DNA from: Phaseolus vulgaris | Lineage: Eukaryota > Streptophyta > Magnoliopsida > Fabales > Fabaceae | Assembly (NCBI RefSeq): GCF_000499845.2 | Contig: NC_023750.2 | Location: 8,813,790-8,877,789 of the forward strand | DNA length: 64,000 bases | Direction of reading: 5' to 3' | Part shown: piece by piece, positions 23,174 to 35,391 of the stretch | Layout of the letters: every line of letters begins with the position of its first letter | Position numbering within the stretch: position 1 is the stretch's first letter | Made by a program: the position numbers and the translations under genes | Notes under the pieces: model-generated | What the model was told of the DNA's origin: nothing | Database searches by the model: none | Seen by the model: the letters and a program-made list of their open reading frames with translations, nothing else

Positions 23174-24343
23174 ATGGCGCTGTTCTCCCATTGCACTCGT
23201 CGTCTCTTCTCACACCCTTCCTTCAAATCATCTCTTCGACCAATCAATAATTCCCTTCTCAACCCTACTGTGCCGCTGCGTCCATCCCCACTGCTTACCA
23301 GGTAAACTCTTCACTCCAAACCTCCAAAGCTACCTTCTTTTTGAGATTTTGTTTATACCCAGAAACTCAATCGTTTAGAAAGTTTCTCTATTTTCATAAA
23401 TGCTCTTTTTGATGTGTACTGTGTAGTATAGCTGGAAGATGGAAATTGAAAAAAAATCAAATTTTTTTAAGTAATTAAAACAAAAAAAAATGGATATAGA
23501 AAAAACTGATGTGCTGATAAAGCCAGTATTGGAAAAGGGCCTATCACATTGATTAATCATTAGCACCATCAAGAAGGATAAGATGGAATCTAGGAGACAA
23601 GACTTCAGAGAAACCCAAATATGCAAAAATACACAAAAGATGACAGCTCATCAGATACAGTGGGACGCAACAAAATTCTGGAGACTTCTGGAAGTTCAAT
23701 TCTGTTGGTCCTGTTGTTTTTTGTAAGCTGATATTGCATCATGGGTTGTTGGTTTTCTGATAGTAATACTGTCTTCTGCTTTCTGTTAATTGATATTCTT
23801 AAGTACTGACAAAGGTTATTTATAAATCAAATTTTAAATTTTACCAAAATTAACAACAGAGGTCTTTCAGGACTAAAATCACATTAACATGTATAAAAAA
23901 GCTTGCTATATCATAGATTTTGTGTAACTAGTTGTTAGCCTTGTTTGTTTCTTTAGAAAGAAAATAGTCTTATGCTACTTTGTAAACTGGTTTTATACTA
24001 TTATTTAATTACAAAATATAAGGTAAGTTTGTTAAGTTTTATACTAAGTAGCTCACAAGTTATATCTCCCATGATTTCTAATTCTAGTTGATCAACTTGT
24101 AAAAATTTTGAATGCTCACAAAGCCTAACAACTAAACACTATTTTTTAATGTATCGTGCTGACGTGTCAAACTGTTGTGTGCTGAACAGAACTTTTGTGT
24201 ACCAACTAGGAAGTGTGCAGTCACTGTTGCCTCTATATAGTGCAGTGGCCACTTCAAGATTGGTGTCTAGTCTCAGCATTGATTCAAGGATTTGTGGTGC
24301 TCTTTCACTGGCTACCCTCTGCTGCAACTTCCCTGGGCCCTAG
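23174..24343 (+). CDS. small mitochondrial protein, NFD6/NOXY2-like family (two exons)
   Basis: Exon 1 is 23174-23301 (42 codons plus two bases) and ends at ACCAG|gtaaac. Exon 2 is 24190-24343 and begins after gctgaacag. The junction completes an Arg codon and the frame stays open to TAG at 24341-24343, giving about 93 residues. The N-terminus (MALFSHCTRRLFSHPSFKSS) is basic, rich in Ser and hydroxylated residues, and lacks acidic residues, as in a mitochondrial presequence. Exon 2 encodes QLGSVQSLLPLYSAVATSRL, which matches the conserved core of the plant NFD6/NOXY2-like small proteins. Family members are mitochondrial and have been linked to nuclear fusion or oxylipin responses in Arabidopsis; the molecular role is not settled. 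Alternative 3' exons are common in this family, and the 1.5 kb downstream may contain some. The 888-bp intron has no recognised insertion. Confidence 0.7.
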
Positions 24344-25802
24344 GGTCTTTGTAACTTTGAAGGACTGTCTCCTCTCTTGTGAGGTGTTCCAACGGGGTCA
24401 GGGGAAGAGAATAAGCACAACTCAACATATGGAGCTCTTCTTATGATTGACAAAAAATAATGACTATATTGATTTTTTGATGATTTGAGCTGCAAAGAGT
24501 TTTGCCTCGATTCATGTTCTTCGTATTGACCAGATGTAACTTTGTTTTGTTTCATGCAGCCTTGTTTCTTTATTTGGTTAATTTTTGTATGGACATTCTC
24601 TTTTTGAATCTTTCATGTAATATATGCCCCATTCAATCTAGGTGATTCAACCTGCCAAGTGCCAGTGCCATTGTACTTTGTATGTATGAGTAGCACAGAA
24701 GAATATACTGAGCTTCTGTGCACCTAAATAAAAGTGTTAAGCTCACATTGAGAATTTTTAATGGAGCTTTTCATAATGTTAGTTGTGCATGAGAGCTTCT
24801 AGGGTGGATACAGCCAAGGCATTGAGTTTTGTTTGAGAATTTTCAATGTGAAAAAATTGTTAGTTTACTATATTAACAACATTTGTGAAGCACGTTTAAA
24901 GCAAAGCAACAAGTAGTTGCTGCTACTCTTTTTGTGGTGACACCATAATTCTTGGTAGGGAGAATTGATTTGTTTACTAAACACAATATGAATCTTCGTG
25001 AATCCCCAAGGCCTCGAATAATTCTCAGTTATTTTCTGTGTACCAACAGTTATGAACAGGAGTTTGACCATGGAGAATGATAAAAGGCTAAAAATGAAAT
25101 GACATCTTTGGCTGTGTCTCCATTGAAATGTATGAGATAAGAATGTGACTATTTTCTGACACCATCCAGTGCCTTGTTCATCAGACTGGGTTCAATCTCC
25201 TATACAGAGCTATAGTGTTTCAGCCGAAACATCATTGCTGGTTCACCAAGTTGCAACATATATCTTAACAAAGTTTGAGCAGTAATCTCACGTGCTCTCA
25301 AAATTTGGTACAAAAAATAAAAGAAAATTCAATCCTTGATTTGAAAATTCAGTGATAGCATTCCTCAGTAATGGTAAATTTAGTGTTTGGAATGCAAGTA
25401 AATCAAAGGGTCTATGAACGAAGATTGTAGTCCAGAGTTATAATAATAATAAGATGAAACTTCTCCACGATGTCATTTAACATGCTTGGCTACCAAAATG
25501 AAGATCAAATTGATCCCTCTTCCATAATCTGCAGAAAAAAACAACTGAGATTCAAAGTGAACATAGTGCATGTTTTGATGATCACTGTATCACTTCAAAA
25601 AGTAAGTTCAGAATAAAATATACATAAACTATCATTCAGCAAGTATGTTCAACTATCAAGTACATAAGGAGGAAAATTTACTAAAATTGAGCAATTCACT
25701 TTGAAAATTACATAGAAAAAATTACAGAAATAGACATTTCTGAGTCAAAGTTGTCAATGGTGTAGGCAACATCAATTAAATTCATTAATATCCTACTTTT
25801 AA
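24344..25802. other. 3' flank of the NFD6/NOXY2-like gene
   Basis: This stretch of unique-looking sequence has moderate composition. It may include 3' UTR or alternative terminal exons, but no coding segment can be assigned. Confidence 0.35.
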
Positions 25803-25948
25803 AGTTGTCGATTCCCATCTTGAGCGATTGCGGTTAACAATGTTGCATGGTATCTTCCGATTAAAAATGTTCTATCAACTTGTACAATGATTTTACAAAA
25901 TTTGAAACCGTCGATACAAGACTTGAAAGACCAAAACACACAATCCAA
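25803..25948 (-). pseudogene. Mutator-like (MULE) transposase fragment
   Basis: On the minus strand an open frame reads FWSFKSCIDGFKFCKIIVQV and then DRTFLIGRYHATLLTAIAQD. This is the pattern around the first catalytic Asp of plant MULE transposases (FW.FK.CIDGF...VDGT.L.G.Y.GTLL.A...DGN). Only about 50 residues are recognisable, with no full ORF on either side, so it is a remnant. Codons upstream remain open but are too diverged to assign. It lies 560 bp left of the LINE nest. The PMD fragment to the right of that nest could have belonged to the same ancestral locus, which is inference only. Confidence 0.65.
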
Positions 25949-26261
25949 CGTGTAATAAGATTTTGTCTTAAACACATGCCTACAATAATTGTCACTTTTG
26001 CTCAGTAATTCTTACTTTGGTCATATGGGTACAATAATTGAATAATAATGCTCAAAGATTCTCTGCCAATTAAATTTGAATTCAAACTTAATATTCATTA
26101 GTGTGGGTGGAGGTTACAACACAAATGTTTCACAATCTCTATTTAATAAATCCCTCCTGCCCTCACATTCAACCACGCTAAGTTGAAATATTCAGTTGTG
26201 CCAATTTTTTGGAAGTGCTTAGGTGTGCCAATTTACCTTCAAAGGTCATTTCTCTCTTTAC

Positions 26262-26528
26262 ATATTAATATAATTTTATATTATATTATATTATATATAA
26301 ATATTTTTTTAAGATTTTATGAATATTTTTCTACTATATTTTTATTTTTATGTTACATTATATATAAATATTTTTATATTTTTCTATTACTTATGAATAT
26401 TCTATATTATATTATATTTGAATAATTTTTTTAAATGTTATAAATATTTTTCTATTATATTTTCTTTTAATTTTATGAATATTTTACTATGATATTATAT
26501 ATCAATATTTTTATATTATATTACTACA
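26262..26528. repeat. AT-rich minisatellite-like tract, left part
   Basis: Almost pure A/T sequence built from recurring words such as tgaataattttttaaa, gttataaatatttttctatt and atattttactatgatatta. The same words recur at 51787-52620. The LINE inserted into this tract; the 18 bases 26511-26528 are duplicated on its far side. Confidence 0.8.
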
Positions 26529-26535
26529 TTTTTTT

Positions 26536-27154
26536 ATCAACAAAGAATAAAAAAAATAAAATGAGGTACTTCAGGGGTACCCCAACCCTTATACAAAATC
26601 AAAACAAGTTTTCTTGCACCCAACCAGCTAAGGATCCACATATTAGAACAAGATACAAAATCCTCAATTACATCAACCCACCAGTGAAACACACCCTTAG
26701 AACAGGCACAAAATCCAACAAATAAAGAAGGTCTTTGCCAGCAGTCTGACCTACACCATAACTATTTGCCAAAGACACCAACTGATCCTGCGAGAAGAGA
26801 ACATAACCAAAGAAACCTGCAAAAATCACAAACAACTTCCAATCGCAACTCAAGGCAAACACATCAATCCATCCCTGTCAGGAAGAAAAAGCTAAGGAAG
26901 TCTGCACAGAACACACCACAACTTCCAAACTTAGGCAAAAACATTAAATAAGAAACACCAAATATCAATCTTTCAAATACCTCATACAACATTGAGGTTC
27001 CAAACACCAGTCTGAGTAAGCGAAAACAACCAATCTTTCTTTTACCATGATCCAAGACCAACTCTTCCTTTGTACCACAGTAAAGACCTCCACTAGACCT
27101 ACCTGCCCATTATAAAAAAAAAACCATATTCCTGTGATTCCAAATTTCACTTAT
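26536..27154 (-). other. LINE C-terminal tail and 3' UTR
   Basis: This lies between the poly(T) run and the solo LTR. On the minus strand it holds short open frames without clear motifs and then a non-coding end. Its position, directly beside the tail and TSD, assigns it to the 3' end of the LINE. Confidence 0.65.
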
Positions 27155-27159
27155 AATAC

Positions 27160-28198
27160 TGTTCTTGCCGGTTGACCAGATTGCTCTTCGTGCGTTGCTA
27201 AGACCTGCGTAACAAGGACTCCTTTCTTCCTCGTTCCAAACCTTCACCCTTCGCCGCTGTGAATACCTGAAACAGAGAGAACAAAGGGCGCCCTCGCGGC
27301 CGTTTGCACTCCGACACTCAAGTCAGTAATGGCAGAAAACACCGTGCACCTCCGTATCGGAACACCGCAACTACAATGTTCTGAAGGTACGTAACTGAAT
27401 TCTAACTGATTTCTCTCTCGTTCTCAAGTCACTCGTGCGTACACTGTGTAAGCGTCAAATGAATTGAACGTACCTTAAACTCCTGACAACGAGAGCTTTT
27501 ATACCTTGTCAGTGCTTCTGCCACGTGTCTCTTTCTGACTTAAGTGCAACTCTGTGTGGGAGGTCTTACGACGCCGTAACCCAACTTAGGGAAATCCCAG
27601 CGTGTAAGTCTCCCTCCCTTGAAGTGCAACTGGCGCGGGGGGTGATAACGTGAACGCCAACTCATGCGCCCGCACCTCTTAGTCACTCGTCCTGAGAGTA
27701 TCTCCGCCCTCCTCACGTGCCATGCATGCAGATCACCCCTGGGACGTGGCCCTCCTTCTGGGTTGTTTCTGTCCCAGCGGTTTTCTAACGGTGGCGCGTA
27801 CTTTCGCGTGCCTACACCTCATGCACGGATACTCCGCGAGGTGGATCCCTCTCTGCTAGTACTGGGGATGTGGCTTGAAAGCCACCTTTCTCTTCTATTG
27901 TTACTCTCTCTAGGGTACCGAGGCCCGAGGCTTCCACGCCCCTACCGTACCGCCTCCTACTCTGCCGCCTACTATGGTGCCGCCTCCTCCACGGTCGTTC
28001 CTACCCGTGGGTATCGGGAGGTGGCACCCATCGGATGCAAGTACTCCTTGGTCTGGACCTGGTCAACACCCGAGGCCGGTCAACGCCCGGGGCCTGGTCA
28101 ACGCCCGAGACCTGTTCGTCTCCCTTCTCATCTCGCTGTGCCCCTGATGGGTCCCACCAAGTGTTGACTTTGGTCAACACACGAGGACGGGTCGTACA
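27160..28198 (-). mobile_element. solo Tat-type LTR (TSD aatac), minus orientation
   Basis: On the minus strand the LTR starts TGTACGACCCGTCC (from 28198) and ends ...CGGCAAGAACA at 27160. aatac at 27155-27159 and 28199-28203 is a perfect TSD. The Tat LTR block reads TGACTTGAGTGTCGGAGTGC on the minus strand at 27302-27325, and a TATA-like tataaaag lies at 27496-27503. A 167-codon open frame across 27664-28167 is chance sequence of this GC-richer LTR. Confidence 0.9.
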
Positions 28199-28203
28199 AA
28201 TAC

Positions 28204-28623
28204 CTACCCAAATACCCCCCCCCCAACACCTAATAATAGCATGTTTCAAACCTATTGGTTTAAACATCTTAAAATGCATTTGTGCATCACAATGTAGAAC
28301 CAAAGAAAACCTCAGTCACTCGAGACACAATCCCCAAATTCTCTAGGAGACCCTACATTCAAAAAATAAATGTCTGACTCTTCTTCCACACCACACAAGG
28401 GATACCGAACACACACCAGAGATATACCACGTCTCAAGAGATTGTCCTTAGTGGCAATCGCATTACATAACACCCTCAAAGCCATAAATTGTGCCGAAGG
28501 TAAAGTCTTTAATGTCCACAATTCCGCGAAGGGTTCCTCAACCACTACCGACTCCTCCCCCATGAGAATATTATAGGCTGCCTTCACGGAGAAGTCTGTA
28601 GAATCAACATCCTCCAAATCCAT
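28204..28623 (-). pseudogene. LINE ORF2 part 3: zf-RVT domain
   Basis: The minus-strand frame reads FSVKAAYNILMG followed by LWTLKTLPSAQFMALRVLCN and NLLRRGISL, matching the zf-RVT region at the C-terminus of plant LINE ORF2. The Cys-rich part reads CVRYPLCGVEEESDIYFLNV, with the first Cys of the usual C..C pair displaced. The solo LTR at 27160-28198 interrupts the region just downstream. Confidence 0.8.
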
Positions 28624-28799
28624 TTATCGGTCTTATTTTCACCCTCTCTTGTTAACCTCTTGTTATCCAACACCTGTAATAAAAGATCAGCCATACTAGA
28701 TTCCCACACAAAGAGATTTCTTCTCCACCTCAGCTTCCACGACCAACTATTATTGTTCCAAACCCCAACATGTTAAAAAGTGTGACCAATATCTAAAGA

Positions 28800-30250
28800 T
28801 ACCGAAAAAAGTCTAGGAAATTATGCAATAAAGGCACATTGTCCACCCACTTATCTTCCCAGAATCTGGTTTCTTTTCCATCCCCTACTTCCCACCAACT
28901 TTTGTCTTCAAAGTCATTACCACACTCCTCTAAATTCCAAACCTTTCTAACGTCCTTCCACCAAAGCGATTCCTTACAATTCTGACCTTGAGACTTTAAC
29001 CCCCTCCACCTACCATACATAGAGTCTAGAATATCCTTCCATAAACTACTTTTTTCATACTTAAGTCTCCAAATCCATTTTCCTAGGAGAGCCAAGTTAA
29101 ATTTTCTTAAATCAATAACCCCTAATCCACCTTTGTTCTTCGACTCACAAACCTTATCCCACACACCCAAGAAATTTTATGTTCTCTAAGCTCCAATCCC
29201 ACAAAAAATTCTTTTGTAGCCTTTTCACTTCCTTCACCACAGTTGTCGGCATACAAAATAAGGAGACGTAGAAAAACGGTAAGGATGTAAGCACCGATTT
29301 GATAAGACGTAACCTGCCCGCCAAAGAGAGGGATTTCCCTTTCCAAGAGCTCAACCTACTTCGTATCTTATTGAGCATCCCTTCCCATAAAACACATCTC
29401 TTATGATTCCCGCCTACTGTCACCCCCAAGTAACTGAAAGGTGTCTTCATAATATCACAATTAAGAATAGAGGCAAAAACCATCGTCTGATTAATGTTCA
29501 CACCCACTCCACCAACCTTACTCTTGGAATAATTAACCTTAAGACCAGAGGCAAGTTCAAAGCACTTCAGAATAGCCTTTAATGTCAGAACACTTTGAAT
29601 TGAGGCTTTACAGAAAAATAAGGTGTTGTCTGCATATTGCAACATACTCACCTTTACTCTCCTTTCCCCAACCTCAATACTCTCTACTAACATCTTTTCT
29701 TCCGCCTGTCCAACTACCTCTCCAAGTCCTTCAACCACAATAAGAAAAAAGAAAAGGTGTTAAAGGGTACCCTTGTCTTAAGTCGTTCAAAGGTTTAAAC
29801 TCGGTTGTTGGACTTCCATTTACCAACACAGATATCGAGGATGATTCTAAGCAGTTTTTTATCCATTCAATCCACTTACCACAAAATCTCAATCTTCCTA
29901 GCATGTAGTAAATAAACTCTCAACTTACTAAGTCATATGCCTTTTAATAATCTAACCATTTGTCTTCCCTTAAACCAAACATTATCCAATCTAACCAGTT
30001 GTCTTCCCTTTTACTGAATCCGCCCTCAAAGAATTCCTTCACTCTAGCTATTACTTCAACCGGATAATCACACCACTGATCGCCGACCTTGAGTCCACTA
30101 ATCCCATTATGCATCCTCCTCCACTTAATACTTAAGTGGTAAAACTCTGTATTCAAATCGCCTTGACTTACCCATCTCATCCTTGCTTTTTGCTGTAAAA
30201 TCGCTTCTTGTTTAACTCTGACTTGCCCCAATTCAACTAAAAGTTCTCTC
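28800..30250 (-). pseudogene. LINE ORF2 part 2: reverse transcriptase (N-terminal part deleted)
   Basis: The segment 30231-29944 continues the linker (MRWVSQGDLNTEFYHLSIKW), which normally leads into the reverse transcriptase. The N-terminal palm is missing: the frame jumps to KAYDLVS near 29940. It then continues with stops and shifts through LVNGSPTTEFKPLNDLRQG, a YADD-box region that reads LQYADNTLFF, SYLGVTVGG, WKGKSLSLAGRLRLIKSVL and the GGLGVIDLRKFNLALLGKW block. The second catalytic Asp of YADD is replaced by Asn. Short direct repeats (aatctaacca.ttgtcttccctt, about 29948 and 29989) sit at the deletion, which suggests repeat-mediated loss. No active enzyme is possible. Confidence 0.88.
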
Positions 30251-30255
30251 CTTTC

Positions 30256-31340
30256 TGTTGAACCAAGTGGTGTTCAAGCTTTGAAGAATCCAAACCCTTT
30301 GAAGGATGATGAAGGTTGGTTGTGCTTGTTATTGCTGAGTTGTCTTTTAGATAGGATCTGGGATAGATTTAATATGTAATCCACTCTTGATTGAATCCAA
30401 AGCATAAGCACTCTCAATCCTTTTGAAAGAAAAGTGTTTTTCAAACTAAGTAAAAAACAACCTGTTGTTTTGTCAAAACAACCGATTGTTTTATACTTAT
30501 GTGTTTTTAGAAAAGGTTGAAAACTGTTTTTATGGTTGACTTGCTGTCAAAACCCAAAACAACCGATTGATTTGTGGAAACAACCGATTGTTTGTTTTGG
30601 TACCATAACAGAAAATTGTTTTGTGCTTTGGCCAATCTTTAAATGAAATTAATAGTTTGTTAAGATTTGATAACAAACAACATCTTTCATATATTCAGAA
30701 AAACATATTTGAGTTTAAAAAAGAAACAATGCAAATTTTGAGATTTTGAGAAGTTGAGATTGCTTAGAGATTGAGATTGATCAAAATGTGTGAGATAGGA
30801 TTTCTGCTTGTATTGATTTCAGATTTGTTTCTGTAACAAGTGTAATCCTTGTAACTGTTAAACAAGAATCTTTGTGTGGTTGCTGAGAAGTGTTGTGTGT
30901 TCTTGAGGGGATCAAGATCAACATTCTTAGTGTTCGTGTGTTGGCCAAGAGAAGTGTGTGTCTTGAGGGGATCAATGTCACTTTCTTGGTTGTGTTGTAA
31001 GTGATCTAGGTTTGATTGCTTAGTGGAATTCCTCAGTGGTTTCTGAGAGAATTGGATGTAGCTCTGAGTTTAGAGTGAACCAGTATAAACATCTGTGTGC
31101 ATTCTCTCTATCCTTAACTCTTTAAATTCAGTTTTGATTTTGTAAACTGGTATAAACAACCGATTGTTTCTGCGAAACAACCGATTGTTTTTCTGGTGCT
31201 GTTGTTTTTGCTTTATGTTTTGGCAAACTGAATTCCTTATCATTTGTTTCTCGAAGTAATTTCATTCATGGCTTAAAAGTTTTCGAAAACCCTCTTTAAA
31301 CAATTCACCCCCCTCTAGTTTAAAGCCATATATTCTAACA
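30256..31340 (+). repeat. 5' LTR of pol-less copia element 1
   Basis: 1085 bp, TG...CA ends, with four exact AAACAACCGATTGTTT motifs starting at 30476, 30578, 31153 and 31175. The LTR end at 31340 is not followed by a PBS. Confidence 0.93.
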
Positions 31341-31606
31341 AAAAAGAAATCAATTGGACCCACATTTGTGAAAGGACCAAATCTTGTTGCTTGAACTCAT
31401 GTTTGTGCAGGAAAGCTAAAGAAGTGTGAAAGACTGAGTCATCTGATCAATTTCTTGGAAGAAAAAGACCAACATTAAAGCTGAATCAATGTTCTATATC
31501 TGTCCAAAGGCCCTCAACAGTTAAATGAGGCTTCTTGATCACAAAAGCACATGACTCATTGAAAGAACAACATAAAGGATAAAACCTTCCTTATCTCTGT
31601 TCTTAG

Positions 31607-33212
31607 TGTTGGGTTTAATAGTGCCAAAGTTCAAGAGGGGGGGTGAATTGATCTTTTAAATCTTTCTTGCAGAATCAATATTTATCACAGTGTACAGAAA
31701 ATAAATCGATTTATTTGAAATTGAACAGATTTATTTTGGCACTGTTTGTGTTTGAAAAACTTTTATACAGTCAAGTTAATCTCAAGATTATGCAGATCGA
31801 TTTTCCAGATTCACACACACTGATATAATGAAGAAAAACAGTGAATCACAAAACAGCAAGCTTCAATTTTAAGCAAGTGATTAAGGTTCAATTGATAGCT
31901 TGACAATTACTTGAGTGACCTATCACAATCAATCTGTTTTAGTGGCTTTTTAACAGGTTATTTATGTTCTTCTTAAAATCAAACAGTTTTCCAGAAATTA
32001 AGAACAGTATGAACCGAGCCCAGAAAGAACAGATTTATTATTGATTGAACATATTTATTTCTTGACAGTTTAACAGTTATGTAGAAATTTAAGTGCAGAG
32101 ATTAAGGGAGAATGAACACAAGGCAATTATACTGGTTCACTCAATTGAGCTACATCCAGTGTTCACCTAAACCAAGGTGAAATTCACTAAATCACACTTC
32201 AAGCAAACACAAATCCCACTGTTCTTGAACCCTACAAGAACTTAGGTACACTTGTTGAAAAACCCTATTTCAGCACACACATTCTTCAAGAAACCCTATC
32301 AAGAAGAGTGTACAACCAAACTTTTACAAGAAAAGAAATGTGAAACGACTACACCTAATTGAGGATGCAAAAATCTGCCTTAAACCAGTAGAACAGATTG
32401 CTAAAACAGTAGCAACACCTCTCACCAAGCTTTTGGAACCAAACAAGAAAAAGCACTTTGTGATTTTCGAAATCTTTTAAGAACAGATGCTAATTCCTTG
32501 TAAATCCTCAATTCTCTGATGCAAAACTTGTTTTTACCTATGTATGATCGATTATTAAACTCAGAAACAAGTTTTCATTTTATAGAAAACCAACTTATAA
32601 CAGATTTTTGAAAAACAGTTAAAGCTGTTATAAAATGAACAGATTGAAAATAAAATGAACAGATTTATTTTCAAAAAGCAGTTAGAGAATTTGTTATGTG
32701 AGGAGACTTAGTCAGCCATTCTGGTGCAGGGACAAAACTGAAAACCGTTTAAGATAGCCATGGCACCAGAGTCAAAAAGAATCTATTCATTTACAAATGA
32801 ACAAATTTATTTTTCAAAACGAAAACAGAAAAAGCTTAACTATTTAAAACACCGTTGTTTTGAAAGGTAGAAGACTTAGTCAAAATACTTGATGCACAAA
32901 ATCTAATTTTCACAAGACTTAGCCAAGGCATCAGTGTAAAAATGAATCTGTTTATTTAGAAAAGAACAGATTTATTTTTATGCAGTAAACGTGTTTTTTT
33001 TTAAACATGTGAAAAACAGTTTAAGAAACCTTATGCTTGTTCTTATCACATGGCCAGTGGTTAGGAGGTGAGTTACTCAACAAAAAGCCTACTCTTAAAC
33101 AACCTCTAAACACTACCTAAGACACACTTAAAGCAAAAGGAAATATACATGAATTGTACATAGAAGTCTTAATCAAACACATGTCTTGAAGGGGCAGCAA
33201 CCATGTTCAACA
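31607..33212 (-). mobile_element. solo LTR of a sister copia family (TSD cttag)
   Basis: A 1606-bp insertion with cttag at 31602-31606 and 33213-33217, relative to the uninterrupted sequence of element 2 (about 42710). On the minus strand it starts TGTTGAACATGG and ends CACTATTAAACCCAACA. Just before that end it has the same caattcaccccccctct phrase that precedes the 3' end of the other family's LTRs, and both share a block around actggatgtagct...tgaaccagtat. It is therefore a related copia LTR in reverse orientation. In place of AAACAACCGATTGTTT it carries repeated aacagatttattt words and a perfect 18-bp palindrome at 31699-31716. Confidence 0.88.
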
Positions 33213-33809
33213 CTTAGTTCATGTTTTAAGTTCATTTTCATGTTTGTATAACCTCTTTAAAATGTTCAATTTCATCAGCTTTGAATTCTTTCTGCTCATG
33301 CTTAAAAACTCAAAATCAGTTTTACTGCTGCAGAAAAACAACCGATTGTTTCTTCGAAACAACCGATTGTTTTGTGTCTGACAGCACTGTGAAGAAATCA
33401 ATTTAATTTCTTTTTGGATTTCTATCCGTTGCAGATCAAATTAAAGAAAGAATCCTTGGTCAATGAACCTGTGTTGAAAACTGATCACGCTCAGAAGGAA
33501 GTTACAACAGTCATAAAGGAATATATTCCAAAATCTTGAAAATTTAAGAGCTTTTATGACTAGTCAAAGACCACATGTGATGACCATGTGATTTTTTGCT
33601 TTTTCTGACGTTTTCTATGCAGGGCTTGGTCAAGTCTTTTCTCTCTGAAAATCTGGTACCCACTCATGTCATTGAATGCTTTATGATTCTGTTATTGCTA
33701 TAAAATCTGTTGCAACTGATGTCTTCCACAAGAACAACCAATTGCATCATCTATTGCAACATCTCTTGCATTTCTTATGTGAGCTTCTCTCTGTTTCTTC
33801 TCTGCCATC

Positions 33810-34975
33810 ATGGAGTCAACTCCTCCCACCTCAAAGAGAGTCAAAACCAGATCAGTTAGGTCTGGAGGAAGGCTAGAATGATGGTTTTCTGGTGATAATG
33901 ATCTAATTGAGAGGTATAGGTTTGAGACTAGCACCAAAGTGATAAACAACCCCAAGGTTGTTTGCTTTGATTGGCTGAAAAGCCAAAAGCTGGACAATGT
34001 CGGAAGGCTCCTCAAAGATCAATCCCTCGGAAAGTTCTTGGAGATGAAGGGCAATATCTACCCAGATTTGATAAGAGTTTTCTACACAAATCTCAAGTTT
34101 GAGGGAAACAACCTTGTTTCTCATGTAACAGGTGTAGATATGGAGATCACATATGATGTGTGGACTGCAGTAGCTGGTCTAAAGTACTCTGGCCTCAGAA
34201 TAAACAAGGGGAACCTTGGAGTAGTGGAGAACTTCAACAAAATCCAATACTACAAGAGCTGCTTGAAGAATCAAAATGCTCAAGTTAGGACTTGTTCGGT
34301 TGGTGGCTTGAGGCTTGATGAAAGGTTGTTGGCCCTTATTGTGATTTGGATTCTAACTCCAAGGGGGAGCAATGATTCTGTTCTTACAGAGGAGGACCTG
34401 GTGTACATCTACTGCATTATGAAGAAGATCAGAATAAATTGGATCCACATCATCAAAGAGCATATGCAAAAGACAATGAGGTTAAGTGACCATCACTATC
34501 CATATGCTGTTTTGATTTCTAAATTTCTGCTATATTTTGAAGTGAACCTAGATGATGAAACATCTGAGTTGGTCAAGTCAACTCAAGAGTTGAACAATGG
34601 ATCTCTCAGCAAAATGGGATTCACCAAAATAGGTGACAAATGGATAAGAAAAGATGGTGACCATGGTGCCTCATCAAGTGCTGCTGCTGATATGGATTTT
34701 CAACATGAAGAAGCAAATTAAGATGCTGGACCTAGTGCTGGTGTTGGAAATCAGGAAGAAGGAATCCCAACCATGTCTCCTTTTTAGAGATACATGGTCA
34801 ATAGGCTTGATGGCTTTGCGGAGAACCAAATGAATCTCCATGATCTATGTGTCAGCAGTTTCCAATCATTGATAATAGGTTTAACAGCATGGATGCACGC
34901 TTCATGACTTTAGATGAACAGATTGAGGCAGTCCAGAACCAGATCTTTGATCTTCAATATGCTGATGATGAATGA
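33810..34975 (+). pseudogene. envelope-position ORF (putative plant transposon protein type), element 1
   Basis: Starting at ATG 33810, the frame is homologous to 43289-44477. A TGA stops it about 23 codons in (about 33879), and it then stays open to 34721. Visible blocks include KVVCFDWLKSQKLDNVGRLL, DLIRVFYTNLKFEGNNLVSH, SVGGLRLDERLLALIVIWIL and LVYIYCIMKKIRINWIHIIK. The FY.NL pattern followed by a helical domain resembles the putative plant transposon protein domain (PF20167-like) found in the third, envelope-position ORF of Sirevirus-type copia elements. The C-terminal part (34725-34975) is broken by further stops. Its role in the retroelement is unknown; I see no clear signal peptide or transmembrane span. 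Confidence 0.7.
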
Positions 34976-35391
34976 AGAGAAAAACAACCTGTTGATATCT
35001 CGAAACAACCGATTGTTTTTGGTGTTTATATCAGTTTTTCGATTTTCTGCTTCTGCATTTTAAATATGATGTATTAAGAACAATTATCTTTTTCATCTCT
35101 TCTTTTTGTCTATTTGTGAAGACAAATAAGGGGAGATTTATGCTGTGTTTGGTTTCAGTTTTTATTTTCTGCAAAACAGTTTGTATGGGTGAAACCTTAT
35201 AGGTTTTTGCTCTTATATTTGTTTGTTGTTTGCTCTGATATTATGTTCTGAATTTCAGTATTTGTTTATGTGCTAACCAAATATCAGAACTTCTATGCTT
35301 TGCTTAAAACTGTGTCTTTCAGGAACTGCTTCAGATTCAATCAGGTATAACACAAGCATTTGGGATTTGTCTTCATCAAATAGGGGGAGAT

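Noticed and set aside
27664..28167. 167-codon open frame on the plus strand
   Set aside because: It lies wholly inside a solo LTR with a perfect TSD and in the orientation opposite to the LTR; the composition is that of the LTR and no domain is visible.
33810..34975. a true viral envelope glycoprotein
   Set aside because: Only the position and the PF20167-like pattern support an envelope-type label; I see no signal peptide, transmembrane segment or cleavage site.
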